A stretch of DNA of 20,951 nt, from positions 1 through 20,951 of IMG/VR virus record IMGVR_UViG_3300010291_000124; one strand, given 5' to 3'. The notes beneath the pieces are model-generated. The model was not told the DNA's origin. It saw nothing but the letters and a program-made list of their open reading frames with translations, and did no database searches. Made by a program: the position numbers and the translations under genes. Below, in pieces: positions 7,840 through 15,182 of this stretch (positions are counted from its first letter, which is position 1; each line of letters begins with the position of its first letter). This DNA comes from a virus.

Positions 7840-9290
7840 TGGCAAGTTCCGCCATTGCATCGCGACTCCCGCCGTTCACCTTGCTGGACGAGCCGTTGCT
7901 TTCCTTTTCTCCCTCAGATCCTGCACAGGTAGATGTGCATCCACTGCGGGGGCTCGTCAATTATGGCCCGTATTCCAAGGGCTCTTTCGGCGAATACATC
8001 TCACGGGTGCGGATCGCTACGGTTGGGCCAGAAAGTGCGTTCAAGCGTCGAGGCGAACTGATGGCCTCCCTTCGCGCCGCGCACCAACCCAGTGATCGCT
8101 CTGAATACGTACCTCCTTATCCAGGCTTTGAGCAACTGTTCCAGGTTAAGCTCGAGTCTGCCCCGCGCGAAGCTCATATCAAATGGCCAGACACTCTGAA
8201 CGCGCTTCAAGGAGAGGGCGATCCGCAGTCGCGATTGTTCTTGGCCATGGAAGCTGCGTTCCGGCAACTTTCCCTAATGAGAGATCAATTCGATGTCGTA
8301 CTAGTTCACTTCCCTGATTCATGGGCCCCGGTTACACGGACCAAGTCCTTCGACGCACATGACGCGCTCAAGGCACTCGGTGCCAATTACAACATTCCTA
8401 GCCAAGTGCTAAACGACCGCGTCTTCACTTTTAATCACACGGCATCGCTCGCGTGGCGCCTAGCGTTGGCACTATATGTCAAAGCCACGGGCACGCCCTG
8501 GAAACTGGCACCATTGAAGGGTGTGCCGGACGACACCGCGTACATCGGCTTAGCATATGCACTGCGCGGTGATCAGCGCGACGCCCACTATGTGACCTGC
8601 TGCTCACAGGTCTTCGACATGGATGGCGGTGGAATGCAGTTCGTAGCATTTGAGGCTCGCGATCCGGTTGCAGATGTTGCGGAAGCCCGACGCAATCCGT
8701 TCCTCAGTCGAGACGACATGCGTGCGGTACTCGCTAGAAGTCTGGCGCTCTATCAGGCTCGAAACGGCGGAAGCCTGCCAAAACGGTTGGTCATTCACAA
8801 AACAACTGGATTCAAGGAAGAAGAAATCGAAGGCGCTTTCGATGCTCTTTCGGGCGTGCCAGAAATCGAGTGTATCGAAGTCGGCGCGGCGTCTTGCTGG
8901 CGCGGCGTATGGCTGATTAAGTCTGAGCGAAGAGATCCGCCGAGCAAACCCTCTGCCTTTCCGGTCCCGCGTGGAACAATGGTCATCCGCTCGGGTAACT
9001 CGGCCCTCGTATGGGTAGCCGGAAATGCTCCGACGGCTTCCACCAAGAGTGACTACTATCAGGGGGGCAAGAGCATTCCCAAGCCACTGCAGCTCATCCG
9101 GCATGCCGGAAGAGGGCCACTCGAACTCTCTGCCCATGAAGCGCTCGCATTGACTAAGATGGACTGGAACAATGATGCCCTTTACGATCCAGTACCTGTT
9201 AGTATTCGGTACTCTCAAAGACTGGCACGTACCATTGCTAACGTGCCTGAACTTCCTGGTAGCGTGTACCCGTATCGCCTCTTCATGTAG
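7839..9290 (+). CDS. Short prokaryotic Argonaute (MID-PIWI), partner of SIR2-APAZ
   Basis: 483 aa from ATG 7839, with AGGAG about 6 nt upstream; a GTG at 7836 would add one residue. The length and lack of N and PAZ domains fit short pAgos. The MID region spans roughly residues 130-260 and PIWI 260-483, with family-like landmarks: YIGLAYALRGD, RLVIHKTTGF, and a C-terminal KMDWNND ... PVPVSIRYSQRLA. The positions where active Argonautes carry the catalytic aspartates (near YIGLAYAL and VIHKTTGF) lack them, so slicing is not expected. Family members load a guide RNA and recognise complementary DNA, switching on the bound SIR2-APAZ NADase. One-base overlap with the SIR2-APAZ gene (TGATG) indicates co-production of a heterodimer. 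The lower G+C matches its partner. Confidence 0.9.
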   Translation: MASSAIASRLPPFTLLDEPLLSFSPSDPAQVDVHPLRGLVNYGPYSKGSFGEYISRVRIATVGPESAFKRRGELMASLRAAHQPSDRSEYVPPYPGFEQLFQVKLESAPREAHIKWPDTLNALQGEGDPQSRLFLAMEAAFRQLSLMRDQFDVVLVHFPDSWAPVTRTKSFDAHDALKALGANYNIPSQVLNDRVFTFNHTASLAWRLALALYVKATGTPWKLAPLKGVPDDTAYIGLAYALRGDQRDAHYVTCCSQVFDMDGGGMQFVAFEARDPVADVAEARRNPFLSRDDMRAVLARSLALYQARNGGSLPKRLVIHKTTGFKEEEIEGAFDALSGVPEIECIEVGAASCWRGVWLIKSERRDPPSKPSAFPVPRGTMVIRSGNSALVWVAGNAPTASTKSDYYQGGKSIPKPLQLIRHAGRGPLELSAHEALALTKMDWNNDALYDPVPVSIRYSQRLARTIANVPELPGSVYPYRLFM

Positions 9291-9420
9291 CGCGATGGCA
9301 GATGTGATCCGTTCGGGAAACCCCGACCCTCCACGCCAGATAACCAAGCCCGTGCGCTCGATTGCGCTAAACTTGTCGCCCTCTTGCTTCCACAGTGCTT
9401 CCACGAGGGCTGGAAACGCA
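9291..9420. other. Non-coding spacer after the Ago gene (part of the 397-nt gap 9291-9687)
   Basis: No gene is supported here. GCCCTC (9378-9383) and GAGGGC (9405-9410) could form a hairpin enclosing a direct repeat TGCTTCCAC (9385-9393 and 9396-9404). This may help end transcription of the Ago operon, but there is no T-run. The rest of the gap holds the terminator, attachment core and integrase leader listed separately. Confidence 0.4.
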
Positions 9421-9444
9421 AACGCCGCCCCGGAGGGCGGCGTT
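9421..9444 (-). terminator. Hairpin terminator, probably the original tRNA-fMet terminator
   Basis: AACGCCGCCC (9421-9430) and GGGCGGCGTT (9435-9444) form a perfect 10-bp stem with a 4-nt loop. On the minus strand it is followed by a moderately T-rich stretch (TGCGTTTCC). It lies 27 nt beyond the encoded CCA end of the tRNA fragment, where a tRNA terminator would be. That it belonged to the intact tRNA gene before integration is an inference. It could also serve the plus-strand Ago operon. Confidence 0.6.
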
Positions 9445-9470
9445 CAAGCGTTTGAAAACGCGAAAGGATT

Positions 9471-9517
9471 TGGTTGCGGGGGTAGGATTTGAACCTACGA
9501 CCTTCAGGTTATGAGCC
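9471..9517 (-). other. Attachment core (attL/attR): 3' 47 nt of an initiator tRNA-fMet(CAU) gene
   Basis: On the minus strand this segment holds the 3' side of the anticodon stem-loop with CAU (GGCTCATAACC), the variable loop GAAGGTC, a complete T-arm (GTAGGTTCAAATCCTAC), and the acceptor 3' strand CCCCGCAACCA. It matches the 3' part of bacterial initiator tRNAs, whose acceptor pairs CGCGGGG with CCCCGCA. To the right of 9517 the sequence is not tRNA 5' half, so the gene is incomplete. This is the usual footprint of tyrosine-integrase insertion into the 3' end of a tRNA gene. Since the missing 5' half would lie to the right, the inserted element should extend rightwards from here, with the intact tRNA at its far end. 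Confidence 0.85.
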
Positions 9518-9654
9518 AGATTTGCCACTACATCTAGAGCCTTGATTGTTGACGCATTTTCCGGCTTAGTCTCTCAAGATGCTGTTTTATCGAAGCTATT
9601 CGGCGAGACCGCCTGTTACTCGCCGCCAGCGAACGACAAAAACAGCCATATGGT

Positions 9655-9675
9655 GTGTTGACACAGTGTTGACAC
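9655..9675 (+). repeat. Tandem GTGTTGACAC repeats in front of the integrase gene
   Basis: GTGTTGACAC occurs at 9655-9664 and 9666-9675, an 11-bp period, ending directly against the GGGGAGG ribosome site of the integrase. A related TGTTGAC lies at 9547-9553 nearer the attachment core. They could be arm-type integrase sites or an operator. Each also contains the hexamer TTGACA typical of a -35 box, but there is no room for a promoter before the start codon. Confidence 0.5.
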
Positions 9676-9687
9676 GGGGAGGCTGGA

Positions 9688-10980
9688 ATGACCGAGAAAC
9701 TGACCGAAGCCGCCGCCCGGAAGGCCCTGCCGCCGGTGCGCGGGCAGAGCATGCTGTGGGACGCGGAGGTGAAGGGGTTCGCGCTGCGCATCACGCCCGG
9801 CGGGGCCAAGTCCTTCATCCTGGACTATCGTGCCGAGGGGCGGCAGCGCCGCATCACCATCGGCGCATGGCCCGACTGGACGGTGGCCGCCGCGCGCCAG
9901 ACCGCGAAGGACATGAAGCGAGAGGTCGATCTCGGCCACGACCCGATGGGCGAGCGGCAGGCGCAGCGCGAGGCGCCGACGGTGCAAGATTTGTGGGATC
10001 GCTACGCCCGCGAGCACCTGCCCAAGAAGGCCGAGCGCAGTCAGGCCGACGAGCGCATGATGTGGGAAAAGATCATCCTGCCGCGCTTCGGCAAGATGAA
10101 GGTCGCGCAGATCAGCCATGACGATGTGGACGCGCTCCACCGTGACATCACCGAGATCCGTGGCACGCCGGTCCGCGCCAACCGGACTGTCGAGGTGCTG
10201 CGCAAGGCGTTCAACCTGTCGATCCGCTGGAAATGGCGCGATGACAATCCGGCCTCGGGCGTGCGCCGCAATCAGGAGGAGAAACGGAACCGCTATCTGA
10301 ACCGCACCGAGATCGCAGCACTTGCGCAGGCGCTGAACGAACATTCCGAGCCCATGTCCGCGAACGCGATCAAGCTGCTGATGCTGACCGGCGCGCGACG
10401 CGGCGAGGTGCTGGGAGCGACATGGGAGATGTTCGACCTCGAGAACGGCGTCTGGACCAAGCCCTCTGCGCACACCAAGCAGCGCAAGCTGCACCGCGTG
10501 CCGCTCTCGGGCCCGGCCGTGCAGCTGCTGGGCGAGATGAAGGCCGCCGCCAAGGCGAAGGCAGAGGCCAAGGGCACGCCGCCCAGCCCCTACGTCTTCC
10601 CCGGCCCGACAGGAAAGCCCCTCACCGAGATCAAGCGCACATGGGTCTCGGTCTGCCGCAGGGCTGGGCTCGGCGCGGAAGTGCCGTTGCTGGACGCAAA
10701 GGGCAAGCCGGTCCTCGACCGCAAGGGCAAGCCCAAAACCCAGTTCAAGCCGAATGTCCGGATCCACGACATCCGCCATTCCTTTGCCAGCATCCTCGTA
10801 TCGGCGGGCGCTTCGCTGCCCTTGATCGGCCAGATGCTCGGCCATACACAGGTCCAGACCACCCAGCGATACGCCCATCTGTTCGACGACCCGCTGCGCA
10901 AAGCTGCCGAGACGGTGGGGGCCTTCGTGCTGCAGCGCTCGCCAGAGAAGTTCAGCGCAAACGAGGCAGAGCAGAAATGA
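9688..10980 (+). CDS. int: Tyrosine-type site-specific integrase (P4-integrase-like)
   Basis: 430 aa. The N-terminal arm-binding domain (about 1-90, DUF4102-like, with FALRITPGGAKSFILDYR) is followed by a SAM-like core-binding domain (about 95-185) and the catalytic domain (about 205-410). Catalytic residues are visible: Arg237 in TGARRGE, His360 and Arg363 in HDIRHSF, His386 in LGHTQ, and nucleophile Tyr395 in TTQRYAH. The length fits the family. The start follows GGGGAGG by 5 nt, and the gene lies 170 nt from the tRNA-fMet core it is expected to recognise. It catalyses integration and, with an excisionase such as the AlpA-like proteins nearby, excision. Its stop overlaps the next start (ATGA), so downstream genes are coupled to it. 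Confidence 0.95.
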   Translation: MTEKLTEAAARKALPPVRGQSMLWDAEVKGFALRITPGGAKSFILDYRAEGRQRRITIGAWPDWTVAAARQTAKDMKREVDLGHDPMGERQAQREAPTVQDLWDRYAREHLPKKAERSQADERMMWEKIILPRFGKMKVAQISHDDVDALHRDITEIRGTPVRANRTVEVLRKAFNLSIRWKWRDDNPASGVRRNQEEKRNRYLNRTEIAALAQALNEHSEPMSANAIKLLMLTGARRGEVLGATWEMFDLENGVWTKPSAHTKQRKLHRVPLSGPAVQLLGEMKAAAKAKAEAKGTPPSPYVFPGPTGKPLTEIKRTWVSVCRRAGLGAEVPLLDAKGKPVLDRKGKPKTQFKPNVRIHDIRHSFASILVSAGASLPLIGQMLGHTQVQTTQRYAHLFDDPLRKAAETVGAFVLQRSPEKFSANEAEQK

Positions 10981-11654
10981 CCGATCAGAAGCCTTACGGA
11001 CCACCGCCCGACGCCATCCCGCTGTCCGACGCTATGAAGGAATACCTGCCCGCCGAGATGTGGGAGGAGCACGCGCGCGCGACCGAGGCCCGCAAGAACG
11101 CGCCGAAGCGGCCAAGCTACCTCAGCATGTCCGTGCGGGAATGGGAGGCCGCGAACGCCTCCTACGAAGCCGCCAACCGGACGCGCTCGGCGCGGGCCGA
11201 TCTGCACCGCGTCTGGAACGGCATGCTCGCCGCGATGAAGGCGAAGCTGGAGGCGGGCGAACTGACAGCCTTCGGGCAGGAGAACCCACCTTTCGGCCCA
11301 TGGCATGCGATCCCGGCGCCCGCGTGGCGCCAGCTGCGCATCACCAATGTCCGCAAGGGCGAGGCCACCGTCGGCGCGAACATCGTGCACGATATTCACA
11401 TCCTGCCGCCAGATGCCGACGACCACATGCCGACCGGGACGCCGGGACGTCCGAAGAAGGGAATCGACATCATCCGGATCGAGTTTCAGCGCCGCGTCGA
11501 TGCGGGCGAACTCGCGGACAGTCTCGCCGCCGAAGCCCGCACGCTTCAGGCATGGTATCGCGAGACCTGGCCGCGGCGGGACTGTCCCACGACCAAGACC
11601 ATCGAGAACAACCTTCGCGAGGCTTGGCGCGCAGTCCGGCTAAGGACTGCGTAA
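10977..11654 (+). CDS. Conserved-looking phage-associated hypothetical protein (225 aa)
   Basis: The start is the ATG overlapping the integrase stop (ATGA, 10977-10980). The same frame stays open far upstream, but that part is antisense-free read-through inside the integrase gene and has no ribosome site. The protein is soluble, with an N-terminal charged region (AMKEYLPAEMWEEHARATEA), a middle with PPFGPWHAIPAPAWRQL, and a C-terminal helical part (IEFQRRVDAGELADSLAAEA, then TIENNLREAWR). The C-terminal part is reminiscent of a short helical DNA-binding or regulatory module, but I cannot assign a family. Its coupling to the integrase suggests a role in element control. A probable terminator follows it at 11669-11698. 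Confidence 0.8.
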   Translation: MTDQKPYGPPPDAIPLSDAMKEYLPAEMWEEHARATEARKNAPKRPSYLSMSVREWEAANASYEAANRTRSARADLHRVWNGMLAAMKAKLEAGELTAFGQENPPFGPWHAIPAPAWRQLRITNVRKGEATVGANIVHDIHILPPDADDHMPTGTPGRPKKGIDIIRIEFQRRVDAGELADSLAAEARTLQAWYRETWPRRDCPTTKTIENNLREAWRAVRLRTA

Positions 11655-11668
11655 TCCCCTGAAATTAT

Positions 11669-11698
11669 CGCTCCAGGGGCATTTTCGGAGCGGTTTTT
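11669..11698 (+). terminator. Rho-independent-type terminator after the int operon
   Basis: CGCTCC (11669-11674) pairs with GGAGCG (11687-11692), followed by GTTTTT ending at 11698. A second hairpin, CCCCTG (11656-11661) with CAGGGG (11674-11679), overlaps the left arm by one base and interleaves with it, so the two are alternatives. This resembles an attenuator layout, although the loops (12 nt each) are longer than ideal. Confidence 0.5.
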
Positions 11699-11769
11699 CG
11701 GGGGGCTGAACGTCGGCATCTTTCGGGCATTGGCGGCGCGTTGCGTCGCCTGGCACGAAGGAGACACCG

Positions 11770-12051
11770 ATGACCCAACCCATTGCATCCAGAGGCGCAG
11801 AAAGGGCCACCACTGTCGCCCCGCCCACCGATTTCCTCGACGGTTTCATCTCGGAAGAAGAATACGCCGCCCGCCGCGGGGTCAGCTTGCGCACCTGTCA
11901 GCGCGACCGCCAACTGCGTCAGTCCCCACCCTTCGTTGTGATCGGTCGGCGCGTCTATTACCGCATCGAGGCGGTCCGAGACTGGCTTCTGGCCCGCGAA
12001 CAGCAAGCCTCCCGGAAACCGAGCGCCCCGCGTGCCGGGAGGGGCCGATGA
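11770..12051 (+). CDS. AlpA-like helix-turn-helix DNA-binding protein
   Basis: 93 aa, with a clear AAGGAG ribosome site 7-8 nt before the ATG. Residues about 25-75 form an excisionase/AlpA-type winged helix: ISEEEYAARRGVSLRTCQRD, then the wing PPFVVIGRRVYYRIEAVRDWL. The C-terminus is basic (SRKPSAPRAGRGR). In P4-like elements AlpA activates int or acts as a directionality factor; in other satellites it activates the replication operon. Its stop overlaps the next start (ATGA, 12048-12051). It stands first in the gene run leading to the primase and follows a terminator, so a new transcript probably starts in the 115-nt gap before it. Confidence 0.85.
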   Translation: MTQPIASRGAERATTVAPPTDFLDGFISEEEYAARRGVSLRTCQRDRQLRQSPPFVVIGRRVYYRIEAVRDWLLAREQQASRKPSAPRAGRGR

Positions 12052-12272
12052 CCGCGCCCGCCACGCTCGCGCCCGACCTGATGATCGGTGCCGCCGAGAT
12101 CGCCCACTTCCTTTTCGACTCCGACGAGTTCCGGTTCCAGCGCCGCGTCTACTACCTCTGCACACGCTCGAAGCGCCCACTGCCGCATTTCCGGCTGGGC
12201 AACCGCATCGCCACACGTCGCTCCACGCTGATGGACTGGATCGCCCTGCAGGAGGGCTTCGCCAATGCCTGA
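12048..12272 (+). CDS. Second small winged-helix (AlpA/excisionase-like) protein
   Basis: 74 aa from the ATG in the ATGA overlap with the preceding gene; GGGAGGGG lies 4-5 nt upstream. The sequence has IGAAEIAHFLF, a tyrosine-rich helix RRVYYLCTRS, then a wing with PHFRLGNRIATRRSTLMDWI. This is the same overall pattern as the preceding HTH protein, but it is divergent in sequence, so the two are probably not a recent duplication. A function as excisionase or regulator of the primase operon is inferred from family and position. It overlaps the next gene by 8 nt. Confidence 0.75.
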   Translation: MTAPATLAPDLMIGAAEIAHFLFDSDEFRFQRRVYYLCTRSKRPLPHFRLGNRIATRRSTLMDWIALQEGFANA

Positions 12273-12732
12273 TATTCCCATCCAGTTCACCGGCTCGATT
12301 CTCGACCGAATGGAGGAAAAGGTGGCCGCAGAGGCCCCGCACCTGCTGCCCATCGTCCACGCGATCCGCGATCACGGTGTCGGCTTCCTGGTGATCCCCC
12401 AGCGCGCGACCGGCCTCAAACGCGGCCTCAAGCTGCTGAAACGGCCCTTTATCGTCATGGTGGGCGATGACACCGACTGCGCGCTCGGCCCCGATCAGTA
12501 TGACAGCAGCGCGCTCGACCGATTGATCGGCATGGCGGATGGCGTCGCCATCATCTCCTGCACCCCTCCGCCCGAGGCCTATTCGAGCATCGCCTTGATG
12601 GCCATGGCGCAGCGCAACGGTCTCATCATCGAGACCCGCCCCGAGCAGGAGATCGCCTGGACCAACCGCGTGCAGGCGGTCTGTCCCGAAATGCCGATCC
12701 TGCTCTGCACCGTGAAGGGGCAGCTGCAATGA
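12265..12732 (+). CDS. Unrecognised 155-aa protein upstream of the primase
   Basis: The ATG follows an AGGAGGG ribosome site about 9 nt upstream, overlaps the previous gene by 8 nt, and its stop overlaps the primase start (ATGA). I do not recognise the family. The sequence shows alternating hydrophobic strands and helices (HGVGFLVIP, KRPFIVMVGDD, DGVAIISCTPPPEAYSSIAL, NGLIIETRP), suggesting a small Rossmann-like alpha/beta fold. There is no signal peptide or membrane segment. Its fixed place in a fully coupled run ending with the primase suggests a role in replication or its control, but the sequence shows no catalytic motif. Confidence 0.8.
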   Translation: MPDIPIQFTGSILDRMEEKVAAEAPHLLPIVHAIRDHGVGFLVIPQRATGLKRGLKLLKRPFIVMVGDDTDCALGPDQYDSSALDRLIGMADGVAIISCTPPPEAYSSIALMAMAQRNGLIIETRPEQEIAWTNRVQAVCPEMPILLCTVKGQLQ

Positions 12733-15182
12733 CAGTGCAAGATGACCCTCTCGACTTCAACGACACGCCACCCAACTCGCGCGCCCAAACCGCCACCCGC
12801 ATGTCCGTCGCCCAGCTGGCCAACATGCTGCAAGACCGCATCGCGGACCTGGCCCGCGATCTGCTGGGCGAGCCGAATCGGGAGCTTTCCAGCGCGCAGC
12901 AGCTGCGCTTCGGCACCAAGGGCAGCGTCGCCGTGGAAATCGACGGCGCGAACAAGGGCCGCTGGTACGACCATGAACATGGCGCCGGGGGCGCAGCGCT
13001 GGAACTGATCGGCTATCGCCTGCGCCTCGACGACAAGGCGGCGTGGGACTGGGCACGGAGCTGGCTTGGCGAACCTGACACCGGTCCGCTCCGGACGGCG
13101 ACGCCGCATGCGTCGCCCGCATGTTCTGCCTCGGGCTCGGCCAGAGCGAAAGAACCTACACCCGAGGAACGCGCTGAAAAGGTGGCCGAGATCGTGCGTC
13201 GCAGCGAAAGCCTCGTCTCGACGCCGGTGCTCGCCTACCTGCGCCATCGCGGGATCACCGCCACGCCACCAGACTGCATCCGCTATCGCCGGTATGCCTA
13301 TGGCAAGTTCAGCGCCATGGTCGCGCTCGCCACAGACGAGTCGGGTGAGGTGCTGGCGATCCAGCAGGTCTACCTGACGGCCGAAGGGCGGAAAGCCCCG
13401 GTCAAGGTGGTCAAGCGCACCAACAAGGCCGTCGATGACTGGACCAAGCGCGCCGCCATGCGCCTCCCCGGTCGCGAACCGCTGGTGCTCTGCGAGGGTG
13501 TCGAGACCGCGCTGTCGGTCTGGCAGGCCACCGGACAGGAGACTTGGGCCTGCCTCGGCATTTCGAACATCGGCCGCGCGCCCGTGCCCGAAAACGCCAC
13601 AGTGATCATCGCCCGCGATGGCGACCTGCCCGGCAGCAAGGCCGAGGGCCAAATGGCCCGCGCCGCGAGCCAGCTCGCACGCCGCGGCATGACGGTGATG
13701 CTCGCCACCCCGCCCGAGGAACAGGACTTCAACGATGTCCTCGTCCGCGAGGGCGAGGCGGCCGTGCGCGACCGCATCGCGGCGGCCGAACGCTTCCGTG
13801 CCGAGAAGGCCGACACCGAACGGAAGCGCCTCTTCATCGGCTCGGACGTGGAGATCGCGAAGCGGGTTCGAGAGGATCTGACCAAACGCCACGGCCGCAT
13901 CGTCCATGCCGATGGGGAGTTCTGGCGCTATGGCGGCACCCATTGGGAAGCGATCCCCGACCACGAGCTGCGCCTGCCGGTCCATGCCTATGACGGCGCC
14001 GGGTTCGAGACCCCGGCGGGCGAGCCCTCGAACGTGAAGCTGACAAAGACCCGCGTCAATTCCGTCCTCAACGAATGCGCCGCGCTCTGCGCCGAGCCGG
14101 GATACTTCGACGCGCCGCCACCTGGGATCAACTGCGCCTCGGGCTTCATCCGCTTCGATGCGGAGGGGGTGCCGCACCTCGAGGCGCACCACCGCCAGCA
14201 TCGCTGCCGCCACACGCTGCCCGGCCATTGGCAGCCCGGCACCTCGGGCACGCCGCCCGTAGGCTCGCTGCTGGCCCGGCTGCTCGGCGGCAGCTTCAAG
14301 GGCGATCCCGAGGCCGGGCCAAAATGCGCGCTCCTGGCAGAAGTCTGCGGCGCGGCGGCGCTGGGCTACGCTACCCGGCTGATGCAGCCCCGCGCAGTGG
14401 TGCTGCACGGCAAGACCGCCGAGAACGGCAAGAGCCAGGTGCTCGAACTGGCCCGCGGCCTCCTGCCCGCCAGCGCCATCTGCTCGGTCCCCGCCTCAAA
14501 GATGGGCGACGAGCGGCATGTCATCGGTCTCGTTGGCAAGCTGCTGAACGCCTCCGACGAGCTCTCACCCGAAGCCATCGCGTCCGACACCTTCAAGGCG
14601 GTCGTCACCGGCGATCCCATCGAGGGGCGCGACGTCTACAAGAGCCGGGTCGAGTTCCGCTCGGTCGCGCAGAACCTCTTCGCCGCGAACCAGCTGCCGA
14701 GCTTCAAGGGCGGCGTGGACCGGGGCGTGCAGCGGCGCCTGCTCCTGATCCCCTTCACCCGCTCGATCCCGCTGGACGAGCGCATCGAGGATATCGGCAA
14801 GCGTATCGCCGCCGAGGAACCGGACCTGCTGCTGGCATGGGCCGTGGAGGGCGCGGCGCGGCTGATCCGCCAGCGCAACTTCGCGATCCCGCAGGGCTGC
14901 CACGACGCCCTCCTCGAATGGGTGCTGAGCGAGGATCCCATCGCCGCCTGGATCGACGCCTGCGTGTCGGTCGTACCGATCGTGAACGGCGGGCCGATGC
15001 TGGCCACGCGCGACGCCCACCTGCGCTTCCAAAACTGGGCGCTGGCCGAGGGCTACAAGCCCGAGAAGCTGCCCGCCATCAACGGCTTCGTCCAGCGCGT
15101 GCAGGCCCGCGTGGCCGGGATCCAGCACAAGCGCACGAAGGCGGGGCGGTTCTTCATCGGTCTCGCGGTGACGCACTGGTGA
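12729..15182 (+). CDS. P4-type DNA primase-helicase (Toprim plus SF3/D5-like ATPase)
   Basis: 817 aa. The N-terminal region (about 60-115, with GRWYDHEHGAGG) resembles the zinc-finger-like CHC2/DUF7146 primase part. A Toprim domain follows, with CEGVET (255-260) and DGD (297-299). The helicase domain has a P-loop GKTAENGKS (561-569), a Walker B-like LLNASDEL (605-612), and arginine-rich GGVDRGVQRRL (661-671), as in the P4 alpha/D5 family. Such enzymes prime and unwind DNA, and in P4 also bind the origin, giving self-sufficient replication. The start overlaps the previous stop (ATGA). The last codons run into the first of the iteron-like repeats, so the origin may be directly adjacent to the initiator gene. 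Confidence 0.92.
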   Translation: MTVQDDPLDFNDTPPNSRAQTATRMSVAQLANMLQDRIADLARDLLGEPNRELSSAQQLRFGTKGSVAVEIDGANKGRWYDHEHGAGGAALELIGYRLRLDDKAAWDWARSWLGEPDTGPLRTATPHASPACSASGSARAKEPTPEERAEKVAEIVRRSESLVSTPVLAYLRHRGITATPPDCIRYRRYAYGKFSAMVALATDESGEVLAIQQVYLTAEGRKAPVKVVKRTNKAVDDWTKRAAMRLPGREPLVLCEGVETALSVWQATGQETWACLGISNIGRAPVPENATVIIARDGDLPGSKAEGQMARAASQLARRGMTVMLATPPEEQDFNDVLVREGEAAVRDRIAAAERFRAEKADTERKRLFIGSDVEIAKRVREDLTKRHGRIVHADGEFWRYGGTHWEAIPDHELRLPVHAYDGAGFETPAGEPSNVKLTKTRVNSVLNECAALCAEPGYFDAPPPGINCASGFIRFDAEGVPHLEAHHRQHRCRHTLPGHWQPGTSGTPPVGSLLARLLGGSFKGDPEAGPKCALLAEVCGAAALGYATRLMQPRAVVLHGKTAENGKSQVLELARGLLPASAICSVPASKMGDERHVIGLVGKLLNASDELSPEAIASDTFKAVVTGDPIEGRDVYKSRVEFRSVAQNLFAANQLPSFKGGVDRGVQRRLLLIPFTRSIPLDERIEDIGKRIAAEEPDLLLAWAVEGAARLIRQRNFAIPQGCHDALLEWVLSEDPIAAWIDACVSVVPIVNGGPMLATRDAHLRFQNWALAEGYKPEKLPAINGFVQRVQARVAGIQHKRTKAGRFFIGLAVTHW

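Noticed and set aside
9471-9545. Complete functional tRNA gene
   Set aside because: Only the 3' 47 nt match; the D-arm and 5' acceptor strand are absent.
10422-10976. N-terminal extension of the 225-aa gene
   Set aside because: It lies entirely within the integrase gene in another frame, without a ribosome site; the ATGA overlap at 10977 is the natural start.
9616-11004. 462-aa minus-strand open frame
   Set aside because: It is antisense to the integrase, which has all catalytic residues; long antisense frames are common at this G+C.
12579-14408. 609-aa minus-strand open frame
   Set aside because: It is antisense to the primase-helicase, whose Toprim and P-loop motifs fix the coding strand.
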